NCBI GenBank assembly: GCA_030536355.1
Contig: JAUNQD010000013.1
Coordinates: 1-48,670 of the forward strand
Source of the DNA: Bacillota bacterium
Lineage (GTDB): Bacteria; Bacillota; Clostridia; Peptostreptococcales; Anaerovoracaceae
Reading direction: 5' to 3'
Length of the DNA stretch: 48,670 nucleotides
Shown here: positions 40,561 to 47,186 of the stretch, in pieces
Numbering within the stretch: position 1 is the stretch's first letter
Layout: each line of letters opens with the position of its first letter
Made by a program: the position numbers and the translations under genes
Notes under the pieces: generated by a model
Told to the model about the DNA's origin: nothing
What the model saw: only the letters and a program-made list of their open reading frames with translations
Database searches by the model: none

Positions 40561-41595
40561 TTATTCTATAGCCCCGCCAAGCAGCGGCTGGTCGTAGTTG
40601 AACAATGCCTCATTGATCTCGTAGATGTCGTACTGCTTGTGCACTATGAAGTATTCGACTATGATGTCGAATCTGTTGCTGTGAGATAATGCCAGCCCAG
40701 CCTTCATCAACAGTTCTTTCGTCTCATCTAGGGAAAGTTCCAGTGCGATGGCAAGCGCCAATGCATTGTTCTTCTTCGGCTTATAATTTGTATTTGACTT
40801 TATCTTAGAGAAATGCTTTTTGTCTATATTGGCTTTCTTGTAACATTCAGCATTTGTCATACCCTTTTCTTCGATCTTGCGAAGTACCATTTCCGAAAAG
40901 CTTTCGTCTATGGCGTCAAGCCAGTCATCTAGATCACCGTCAGAAGGTGCTGTGTCACTTTGGTAAGCAGCACCGATAGACGCCGCCGGTGCATATGCAC
41001 CTTTTTCAAAACAGTTCAGTTCTTCTTCCTGCATGCGTCTGCGATAGCTATCCAGCAGTTTTGCTTCATCAACGTAATGCTCATCTATATACTCTTCTAT
41101 ATTGGCAAAGAGCGCTTTGCTTACGCTCAGGGCATCCTTATCGAAGACAGCAAGATACACCATCATCTCATTGTCCATAAGGAAGCTGCTGATGGCATCC
41201 ATGGCGACTCTTAGAGCCTCTTTCTTAGGATAGCCGAATATACCTGAAGAGATCAGTGGGAACGCGATGGTCTCGCAGCCTTTTTCTTTTGCTAAAGCCA
41301 AGGACTCTTTGTAGCATGAGCTTAGGGCTTCTCTCTCTCCGTACTCTCCGCCGTGCCACACTGGACCTACCGTATGTATCACGTATTTTGCAGGCAGATC
41401 ATATCCAAAGGTCGCTTTAACTGCTCCGGTATCGCATCCGCCAAGCAGGCTGCACTCTGCGGCAAGCTGCGGGCCTGCTGCCTTATGTATGGCTCCGCAA
41501 ACTCCGCCGCCCGGCATCAGCTTATTATTTGCTGCATTGACGATGGCGTCTACGTGCATTTTTGTTATATCATTTCGTACGATTTGGATGGGCAT
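40561..41595 (-). CDS. Macrodomain protein with C-terminal helix-turn-helix-like domain
   Basis: 344 residues. Residues 1 to about 170 are a macrodomain of the O-acetyl-ADP-ribose deacetylase (YmdB/MacroD) type: VNAANNKLMPGGGVCGAIHKAAG (about 20-42) and FPLISSGIFGYPK. The rest, after an acidic linker, ends with MTNAECYKKANIDKKHFSKI and NNALALAIALELSLDETKEL, which resembles an XRE-like helix-turn-helix. Macrodomains bind or hydrolyse ADP-ribose groups. ATG 41595 is used (AGGAGGTAAGTG before it); the adjacent GTG at 41598 is the alternative. It follows the DUF1653 gene by 17 nt. Confidence 0.9.
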   Translation of the reverse strand: MPIQIVRNDITKMHVDAIVNAANNKLMPGGGVCGAIHKAAGPQLAAECSLLGGCDTGAVKATFGYDLPAKYVIHTVGPVWHGGEYGEREALSSCYKESLALAKEKGCETIAFPLISSGIFGYPKKEALRVAMDAISSFLMDNEMMVYLAVFDKDALSVSKALFANIEEYIDEHYVDEAKLLDSYRRRMQEEELNCFEKGAYAPAASIGAAYQSDTAPSDGDLDDWLDAIDESFSEMVLRKIEEKGMTNAECYKKANIDKKHFSKIKSNTNYKPKKNNALALAIALELSLDETKELLMKAGLALSHSNRFDIIVEYFIVHKQYDIYEINEALFNYDQPLLGGAIE

Positions 41596-41612
41596 CACTT
41601 ACCTCCTTCTGA

Positions 41613-41858
41613 TCAGTCTCTCACACTCTTGATGTCTTGCAGCTGGAATCTATATTTCTGCTCGACTTCCGGATATTTATCGTGATCGACTTCTTCCATG
41701 AACATGTCCAGCGGGCGTACCCAAAGGCTGCCGTCGTCATAAAGCTTGCGGTATACTACGTAGTCTTCGCCTGTTTCGGAATGTTTGGCGATGTCTACTA
41801 AGAGGTAGTAGTCGCCTTTGAAATGTCGGTATATGCGGTTGATGATTATTGGGTTCAT
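41613..41858 (-). CDS. DUF1653 domain protein
   Basis: 81 residues with the DUF1653 pattern: IYRHFKGDYYLLVDIAKHSETGEDYVVYRKLYDDGSLWVRPLDMF. Length and layout are normal. Function is unknown; the domain often stands near or is fused to nucleotide-related domains. Start ATG with AAGGAGATATATC. A TATAAT (41893-41888, minus) lies about 30 nt upstream, so it heads the macrodomain unit. Confidence 0.85.
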   Translation of the reverse strand: MNPIIINRIYRHFKGDYYLLVDIAKHSETGEDYVVYRKLYDDGSLWVRPLDMFMEEVDHDKYPEVEQKYRFQLQDIKSVRD

Positions 41859-41919
41859 GATATATCTCCTTATGTGTGTTATCTGTGATTATATCACATT
41901 TCGTATGGGAAATATTGCA

Positions 41920-42315
41920 TCAGAATATTCCCAACTGTTTCTTTAAACCATCTTGAAGCACTTGAGAAAAATTTATGCCCTTTGCTATCGCTTCTTCATT
42001 AAGCCATTCAGGGATAGTCAGAGTTTTCTTGACTGCTCTATTGTTATGTCTTTTACGATATTCAAAAGTATCACAAGTTATATAGTTTACAAATTCATTA
42101 TCGTTTGTTTCGATTGCCTGCAGTTCACTTGCTTCAGGAACTTTCTGCGCCCCTTTCTCGTAATCGTATAATGTAAATGCCAACACGTCTTCTGCCATAT
42201 ACAATGCGTCTTCCAGATTATCTCCACAAGTGTAACATCCTTCCAAATCGGGGAAATATACTGAGTATGCATTGTTTTCTTCTGCGGTAAATATTGCAGG
42301 ATATACATATTTCAT
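41920..42315 (-). CDS. hicB: HicB-family antitoxin
   Basis: 131 residues. The N-terminal partially degraded RNase-H-like HicB domain (YVYPAIFTAEENNAYSVYFPDLEGCYTCGDNLEDALYMAED) is followed by a ribbon-helix-helix-like C terminus (KKTLTIPEWLNEEAIAKGINFSQVLQDGLKK) for DNA binding. It neutralises HicA and represses the operon. Start at 42315 with GGAGGATTAGATTT. It lies 52 nt after hicA. Confidence 0.92.
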   Translation of the reverse strand: MKYVYPAIFTAEENNAYSVYFPDLEGCYTCGDNLEDALYMAEDVLAFTLYDYEKGAQKVPEASELQAIETNDNEFVNYITCDTFEYRKRHNNRAVKKTLTIPEWLNEEAIAKGINFSQVLQDGLKKQLGIF

Positions 42316-42367
42316 AAATCTAATCCTCCTCATAATTTACTCTAATAAAATATTATTTGATATACCT

Positions 42368-42556
42368 TTACTTTAATCCGGCATCTTTTAAAATTCGATT
42401 TGCAGTTCCCGGTGGTAATTCTTTACTTTTATGTCTAGGTATTCTAAAGTCTTTTCCAGTTAGGCTGCTGTGCCATTTATCGTGTTCTGCACCATGTTCA
42501 ACAAAATAGCAATACCCACTACGTCTTAATAGTTTTAGCAATTCTGAAACTTTCAT
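42368..42556 (-). CDS. hicA: HicA-family mRNA interferase toxin
   Basis: 62 residues with a double-stranded-RNA-binding-like fold and the catalytic His in DKWHSSLTGKDFRIPRHKSKELPPGTANRILKDAGL. HicA cleaves mRNA independently of ribosomes. Toxin before antitoxin is the usual hicAB order. An 18-bp palindrome in the promoter is a likely HicB operator. There is no strong ribosome-binding site (AAGGATTTA). Confidence 0.93.
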   Translation of the reverse strand: MKVSELLKLLRRSGYCYFVEHGAEHDKWHSSLTGKDFRIPRHKSKELPPGTANRILKDAGLK

Positions 42557-42581
42557 TAAATCCTTGGCCCTCTTTCGTTAT

Positions 42582-42610
42582 ATTTTAACACGTATTTATA
42601 CGTGTGTAAA
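42582..42610 (-). promoter_or_regulatory. hicAB promoter with operator
   Basis: Minus-strand TTTACA (42610-42605), 17 nt, TAAAAT (42587-42582). The spacer is filled by the perfect palindrome ACACGTAT-TT-ATACGTGT (42588-42605 on the plus strand). Confidence 0.75.
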
Positions 42611-42628
42611 CAGTATGTATAAAACATC

Positions 42629-43084
42629 TTAGATAGTTTCGCCATTATCATATAGCTCATTGCAGGATATATCTAAGTCATTATTCCATACAATTCCATA
42701 TCCAGCCTTATCAACTTTAACTGCTTCGAATAGTTCAGGATCTTCAACAAATCTCTTAAATGCTGGCCACTTATCAAACAGCAATGACACATCGTATATT
42801 TTTGTCTCTCCTTCTTCAAACTGTATGTTCAGTTTATAGTTTGGTAATGGATTAACAGATTTAATTCTATGTGACGTGTAATCCTCTGCATTTGCATATT
42901 TATTTTCTAGCCTCTCGCATACTTCATTAAAATTTTTAGTCTTCCCTTCTTGTATTTGCTGTAACCCTTCTAGTGCACGAATCCTCGCATCGCTTTCTGC
43001 AATCTCTTCAGGTGTAAAAAGTTCTTTATTCAGTTCACTCCAACTTATCCCAAATGGACTATTGTAATTAGATTTTTCTTTCAT
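42629..43084 (-). CDS. DUF2442 domain protein with antitoxin-like N terminus
   Basis: 151 residues. The C-terminal half (from SVNPLPNYKLNIQFEEGETKIYDVS to DISCNELYDNG, about 78-150) fits DUF2442, common in toxin-antitoxin and mobile regions. The N-terminal part (SWSELNKELFTPEEIAESDARIRAL) resembles the short helical segments of RelB/XRE-like antitoxins. Start ATG with AAGGAGGAAATGAAGAC. It stands directly behind leader module B and before hicA; it could be a lone antitoxin-like regulator. Confidence 0.75.
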   Translation of the reverse strand: MKEKSNYNSPFGISWSELNKELFTPEEIAESDARIRALEGLQQIQEGKTKNFNEVCERLENKYANAEDYTSHRIKSVNPLPNYKLNIQFEEGETKIYDVSLLFDKWPAFKRFVEDPELFEAVKVDKAGYGIVWNNDLDISCNELYDNGETI

Positions 43085-43106
43085 GTCTTCATTTCCTCCT
43101 TAAAAT

Positions 43107-43192
43107 AAAAAACGCGCGAAAACAACTGCGGATTCACCGCAATCATCCTCGCACGTTCATGCCCGTGTGTGGCCCGGCCGGATAAGACCTTG
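43107..43192 (-). ncRNA. Repeated leader/attenuator module, copy B
   Basis: The minus strand begins with the same 23-nt core (43192-43170) as copy A, continues with a GGGCATGAACG section similar to copy A, then forms a stem CGTGCGA / TCGCGCG enclosing a smaller hairpin TGCGG-TGAAT-CCGCA, ending in six T (43112-43107). The ribosome-binding site AAGGAGG of the DUF2442 gene follows within 10 nt. The core is conserved while the terminator sequence differs but keeps its pairing, which argues for function. Confidence 0.6.
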
Positions 43193-43273
43193 CTATTTAA
43201 TTTTTATTAAAATTCTTTCCTTTTATGTAAAAGGCAGATCTGTAAATACTTTTGAGAAATTCATCCCATTGAT

Positions 43274-43906
43274 TTAATTAATTACAGAATATCCAAATAT
43301 TAATGCTAATATTCCCCCTATCGCACACCAGATAGCATTCCCAGCTATGCTTTCAAATGTATTACGCAGAAAAGTTTTTATATTATACTTTTCTTTGGCA
43401 TCTGATTTTTTAATTTCTTTATTATCTACATCATTAATACTGCTATTTGTGCTTCCAATAATGATATTATTTCCTGTTGCAACAATTGTTTTACTATTGT
43501 CCGAAGAAATATTGCGTTCAATTATAACCGATTCAGTCATTTCATTTTCTTCCCTTTTCTGGACATTAAAATTCATATTTTGCACAAAATCACTTAACAT
43601 AACTTTTGATGATGCCGAGACAGAATAACCAAGTAAATAATTAATTCTAATATGTTCTTTTGAATCAAAAAGTGCCATGATCTGCATTGAGATTAAACGA
43701 AAATCACTCGACCCATATGTGAGTTCCTTAAAATCTTTTATAGATTCTGCAGCACAAGACATATTATTACATTGAAAATTGTATCTAAAAGTTATTGTTC
43801 TTGGATGCAATGATTCAAAATACGCAGTGACTTTATCTGATAAATAAGAGATTTCGTTGTATGTAATAAATTTTATATTCTCTAATTCTTGGGTATATTC
43901 AACCAT
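43274..43906 (-). CDS. Hypothetical protein with C-terminal membrane anchor
   Basis: 210 residues of unknown family. The main part is soluble (MVEYTQELENIKFITYNEI, YFESLHPRTITFRY), then a linker with a Ser/Asn-rich repeat-like section (ISSDNSKTIVATGNNIIIGS, about 130-150), and a single hydrophobic helix at the end (AIWCAIGGILALIFGYSVI, about 190-208). Such tail-anchored proteins occur in phage-defence modules, and AbiH, HicAB and an IS element are neighbours; a defence role is a guess. Start ATG with GAAGGAGTAATAA. Codon use is AT-rich, unlike the core genes. Confidence 0.65.
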   Translation of the reverse strand: MVEYTQELENIKFITYNEISYLSDKVTAYFESLHPRTITFRYNFQCNNMSCAAESIKDFKELTYGSSDFRLISMQIMALFDSKEHIRINYLLGYSVSASSKVMLSDFVQNMNFNVQKREENEMTESVIIERNISSDNSKTIVATGNNIIIGSTNSSINDVDNKEIKKSDAKEKYNIKTFLRNTFESIAGNAIWCAIGGILALIFGYSVIN

Positions 43907-44042
43907 TTATTACTCCTTCTTTGTTATTTATATTTGGGAACTTATATTCATATTATACCCATTTGCTAATCTTTGTTTTGTCGAATTTTGTCGAATCCTC
44001 TCAAAAAATATAACACCCCCCGCATTCCTTTACTTTTGAACT

Positions 44043-44089
44043 GTCGCAAATTTTGCGACACATGAAGTGGTTATCGCAAATTATGCGAC
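44043..44089. repeat. Two tandem palindromes TCGCAAATTNTGCGAC
   Basis: TGTCGCAAATTTTGCGACA (44042-44060; 9-bp arms, one central base) and ATCGCAAATTATGCGAC (44073-44089) lie 31 bp apart. They stand about 140-180 bp upstream of the orphan tail-anchored gene and right behind the decayed gene. They could be an operator pair. Confidence 0.5.
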
Positions 44090-44408
44090 TACCACTCTCC
44101 CAACACACCTGGCAAGCTTCTCCGCATCCGTATCCTTATCTATCCAATAAACGTGTTCAATATGATCTTTATCCACAACTTTCATCACATATGGATAGCA
44201 ACTGTCTCTAAAGATGGCGAAATCTTTTCTCCCAAAATATCCGCTTCTCTTTATTTCGATTTCTTATCATTTCGTATACGACCATTTCTTGTTTTGGCAT
44301 TGTTTTCTGCATAATAAAATCACAGTCCGTATTAACGAGCTGTGATTGAGATGCTGGTATGTTATTTATGTAAAGGGCAGGTTTGTGGTTGTTTTTGGTT
44401 TTGTGCAA
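44081..44408 (-). pseudogene. Frameshifted remnant of an unknown gene
   Basis: A frame beginning at 44408 (MHKTKNNHKPALYINNIPAS) ends early at 44208, while an overlapping frame continues with protein-like sequence (EIEIKRSGYFGRKDFAIFRD, VMKVVDKDHIEHVYWIDKDT, ending CVGRVVVA) to TAA at 44081. One frameshift near 44255-44285 would join them into about 105 residues. The second half has balanced, coding-like composition. No family recognised. The 44040-44456 interval holds otherwise only the palindromes and a G-rich run. Confidence 0.35.
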
Positions 44409-44409
44409 A

Positions 44410-44435
44410 GGGCTGGGTTTTGGGGTGATTGGGGG
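44410..44435 (+). other. G-quadruplex-forming motif
   Basis: GGG-CT-GGG-TTTT-GGGG-TGATT-GGGGG on the plus strand fits G3+N1-7 four times, just 3' of the AbiH gene (on its template side). Confidence 0.5.
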
Positions 44436-44456
44436 TGAAAGTAATATTTTTATAAA

Positions 44457-45488
44457 TCACTTGTTAGGTTTAATACTACTTTCTAGTATAGAGATATTTT
44501 CAAAATCGAAGATTTTAGATTTTGGTACTATAATAATTCTATTGGATATCCTATTTATAATATCGTTATCTTCACACCGCCCTCTTTCTATCATAATTTT
44601 ACGATTTGCATCTCTATGTCTTATTCGTTCCTGTCCTAATAATTTTATATCGCCTCTTTCATCTCCATAAATAACTAATCTATTCTCAGATGATCTTCCT
44701 AACCATTCTATAAGATATTCCCACCACATTCCGTCTGTTTCTCCTAATGACATTCCATAGATACAAATGATGGTGCTCTTATCTATTTTATCTTTCGTCA
44801 GTTCAATATTACCTTCTCCTAACTCTCTATTAAGGTTTGCTTTTATTATATAATTTATAATTCTTGGGTCATTTTTTATTTTTTCATTTCGCACCTGATT
44901 AATATTATCTAATCCTAGCACTAAGTTCTCAGTTAGTTCTCCATGTATATGGATGGGTGTATCGATAACATCTATATACCTTGCTCCACCAGCCACATGA
45001 CTTGCAAAGTAATTTTCATCTTTAATCGCTATATTGATAATTCTATCCAACACATCTGTATAATTAAATACAATAAATGAATACTGTATTATTTCACGAG
45101 TATTTTTTATAGTCTTACTATATTGATCTCTATCCTCTTTATTAAAGTCACCATTTAACCCAACTACAGCGGTTTTAAACGCTTCAAGTATTTTAGCTTC
45201 ATCAGTAAACTTTACTCTCTCATTTTGAGTTTTAAGATATTTCACCAATAATTTCTCTAAAGTTGCTTTACTATCCAAAAATTCTTCTATTTGGTTTTCA
45301 TCAATATCTTCTAACAAGATTCCTAATCCGAGTTCTAAGTCTGACCACAATTCATAGACTTTTTTTATTGACTTAGATATCAAATCTTCTGGATCATTTT
45401 CTAAATAGTATTTATAAAAATCAGAGTACCTTGTTTCCAATCCTAAATTAAGATCAAAACCATTTCCTATCAAAAATGTTACGTTCAT
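44457..45488 (-). CDS. AbiH-family abortive infection protein
   Basis: 343 residues. Strong AbiH marks: MNVTFLIGNGFDLNLGLETR then YSDFYKYY at the start, FNYTDVLDRI (about 140), PIHIHGELTENLVLGLDN (about 178-195) and CIYGMSLGETDGMWWEYLIEWL (about 238-259). AbiH proteins stop phage growth at the cost of the host cell; the chemistry is not settled. Start ATG with AAGGTGATTTTGCA. It is AT-rich and sits among toxin-antitoxin, orphan and IS genes, in keeping with a defence island gained by transfer. Confidence 0.88.
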   Translation of the reverse strand: MNVTFLIGNGFDLNLGLETRYSDFYKYYLENDPEDLISKSIKKVYELWSDLELGLGILLEDIDENQIEEFLDSKATLEKLLVKYLKTQNERVKFTDEAKILEAFKTAVVGLNGDFNKEDRDQYSKTIKNTREIIQYSFIVFNYTDVLDRIINIAIKDENYFASHVAGGARYIDVIDTPIHIHGELTENLVLGLDNINQVRNEKIKNDPRIINYIIKANLNRELGEGNIELTKDKIDKSTIICIYGMSLGETDGMWWEYLIEWLGRSSENRLVIYGDERGDIKLLGQERIRHRDANRKIMIERGRCEDNDIINRISNRIIIVPKSKIFDFENISILESSIKPNK

Positions 45489-45646
45489 TGCAAAATCACC
45501 TTTTTCAATTTTATCTGTATACAGTTACTGCATTATAAATTATAACATAATAATACACATTATTGATGATTAAGTCGTTTTGCATATCATCACTTTATTT
45601 ATATTCGAAATATCTAAACCTAATTTAAATATTAATTACTCTAGAG

Positions 45647-46438
45647 CTAACTATTAAAAAAACTTTCAATTATATCTAATAAACTACATGCGGTGGCTTT
45701 TTTCCATTCTGTAAAGTTAATACTGATCAAATCAGGGACAATTAAATACTCCTGATAATTCATTAAACATCTTACATTTCTAGGATTATTTCGTATTGCA
45801 GAATATATAATATTACGTTCCTTTTTTCTTGACACTCTATTCTCTTTTTCCATTTTCTCATATTCTTTTAATGCATCTTTTTTTATTGCATTTTTAAATC
45901 CATCATTGCAATCACTATTTAGTTCATTATTAAAATAATCTTCTATGGCTTTATTATATTCTTGGTTAATTCCACTTAATTCGCATTTCATCCAATTCTT
46001 TGATGTATAATCTAAAGCATATAATGACATTGATTCACAGACAATTTCTTCAAACCAACTGAGTGTATAACTTTTATCAAGTTTTGCTTGTCTAAATGCA
46101 TAGTGACATAATTCATGAGATAATTGATAAATCATTTGAGCCCAATAACTTGTTGATGATTGGGCTAAGCGAATATGTATCGGACTAGAATTCGTTATTA
46201 GCATAGGACATTTGGCATTTGGATCATTGTAAATAATGCATTCCTCGTTATTCATGTAATCCACTCCAAATAGGTTTTCATATTCAATTAAAAGAAATTC
46301 TAATATCCTACTAATATATCTATATTCATCGTTATATATTTTCCAAGTCAGACTGTTCAAATTGTGAATGTCAATTAGAAAGTGAGCCACGTGCTCGTTT
46401 GATTTTGAGCCACTTGTGCTCATTTGAAAGTGAGCCAC
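45647..46438 (-). CDS. Zincin-like metallopeptidase, 5' end replaced by an IS21-type element
   Basis: 263 codons are open. HELCH (108-112) in YQLSHELCHYAF plus EEIVCESMSLYAL about 20 residues later fit a HExxH zinc peptidase. The first 23 codons (GTG start directly after the istB stop) lie in the IS terminal repeat, so the original N terminus is lost or displaced beyond 48664; the first Met outside the IS is at 46255. The GTG could restart translation after istB, giving a fusion that keeps the zinc site. It is AT-rich and precedes AbiH by about 160 nt. I treat it as a disrupted gene that might still be expressed; family unknown. Confidence 0.6.
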   Translation of the reverse strand: MAHFQMSTSGSKSNEHVAHFLIDIHNLNSLTWKIYNDEYRYISRILEFLLIEYENLFGVDYMNNEECIIYNDPNAKCPMLITNSSPIHIRLAQSSTSYWAQMIYQLSHELCHYAFRQAKLDKSYTLSWFEEIVCESMSLYALDYTSKNWMKCELSGINQEYNKAIEDYFNNELNSDCNDGFKNAIKKDALKEYEKMEKENRVSRKKERNIIYSAIRNNPRNVRCLMNYQEYLIVPDLISINFTEWKKATACSLLDIIESFFNS

Positions 46439-47185
46439 CTAAGCACCGTTCTTCGAATGATCCAGACGGTAGGAGTCCCCATTCATATCAAGAATATATG
46501 ATCTGAATGTAAGACGGTCTACCAGAGCTGCTACCATAGCAGTGTTTTCGAAAAGGTTCGTCCATTCCGAAAACGCCAGATTGGTAGTAACGATAGTGCT
46601 TCCGCGCTCACTTCTGTCAGCAATAACTTTAAATAACAGTTCTGACTGGAAACGGTCAAAACTTACATAGCCCATTTCATCGATTATCAGCAAATCGACT
46701 TTCTGGATTCTTTTCTCCAGTTTGCCGAGAGCATAGTTGTCCTTTGCTTCTGATAATTCGGTCGATAATGAGGCAGCGTTCTTGAACAGAACACTCTTAC
46801 CACTAGCACAGGCCTTGAGACCTATACCGATCGCCATGTGAGTTTTCCCTCTGCCGGGATTGCCGATCATGACAAGATTTTTCTTCTCATCAATGAACCT
46901 GCAGCTGGCAAGTTCACGGATGAACAGGTCAGATATTTGACCATCATAACGGCTGAGATCCAGCTCATCAATGGTCTTAGTGAATGGAAAGTTCGCCTGT
47001 TTTAGTCTCCGGCGATTGTTGTTTTCTTGACGCTGCTCGTATTCAGTACGCATAAGTTCAAGCAGTAGTTCGCCGAATGTACTGTTAGGATCAGCGTGAC
47101 CCTGGATATTATGATAACCCGCAAATGTAGGTATTTTAAGCTGTTTGGACAGCAGTTTTATCTGTTCATCTAAAGCGATGTTCAT
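46439..47185 (-). CDS. istB: IstB-like ATP-binding helper protein of IS21-family element
   Basis: 248 residues, AAA+ ATPase: Walker A GNPGRGKTHMAIGIG (about 107-121), Walker B LLIIDEMGYVSFD and sensor TTNLAFSEW. IstB loads on target DNA and activates the IstA transposase. Its ATG follows the istA stop by one base, and the ribosome-binding site AAAGGAGGTGAAC is inside the end of istA, so the two are coupled. Length is normal; the gene appears intact. Confidence 0.95.
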   Translation of the reverse strand: MNIALDEQIKLLSKQLKIPTFAGYHNIQGHADPNSTFGELLLELMRTEYEQRQENNNRRRLKQANFPFTKTIDELDLSRYDGQISDLFIRELASCRFIDEKKNLVMIGNPGRGKTHMAIGIGLKACASGKSVLFKNAASLSTELSEAKDNYALGKLEKRIQKVDLLIIDEMGYVSFDRFQSELLFKVIADRSERGSTIVTTNLAFSEWTNLFENTAMVAALVDRLTFRSYILDMNGDSYRLDHSKNGA

Positions 47186-47186
47186 A

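Noticed and set aside
43977..43996. Direct repeat TTTTGTCGAA twice upstream of the orphan gene
   Set aside because: Noted as a possible site, but ten bases twice in an AT-rich stretch is weak evidence and it has no partner elsewhere.
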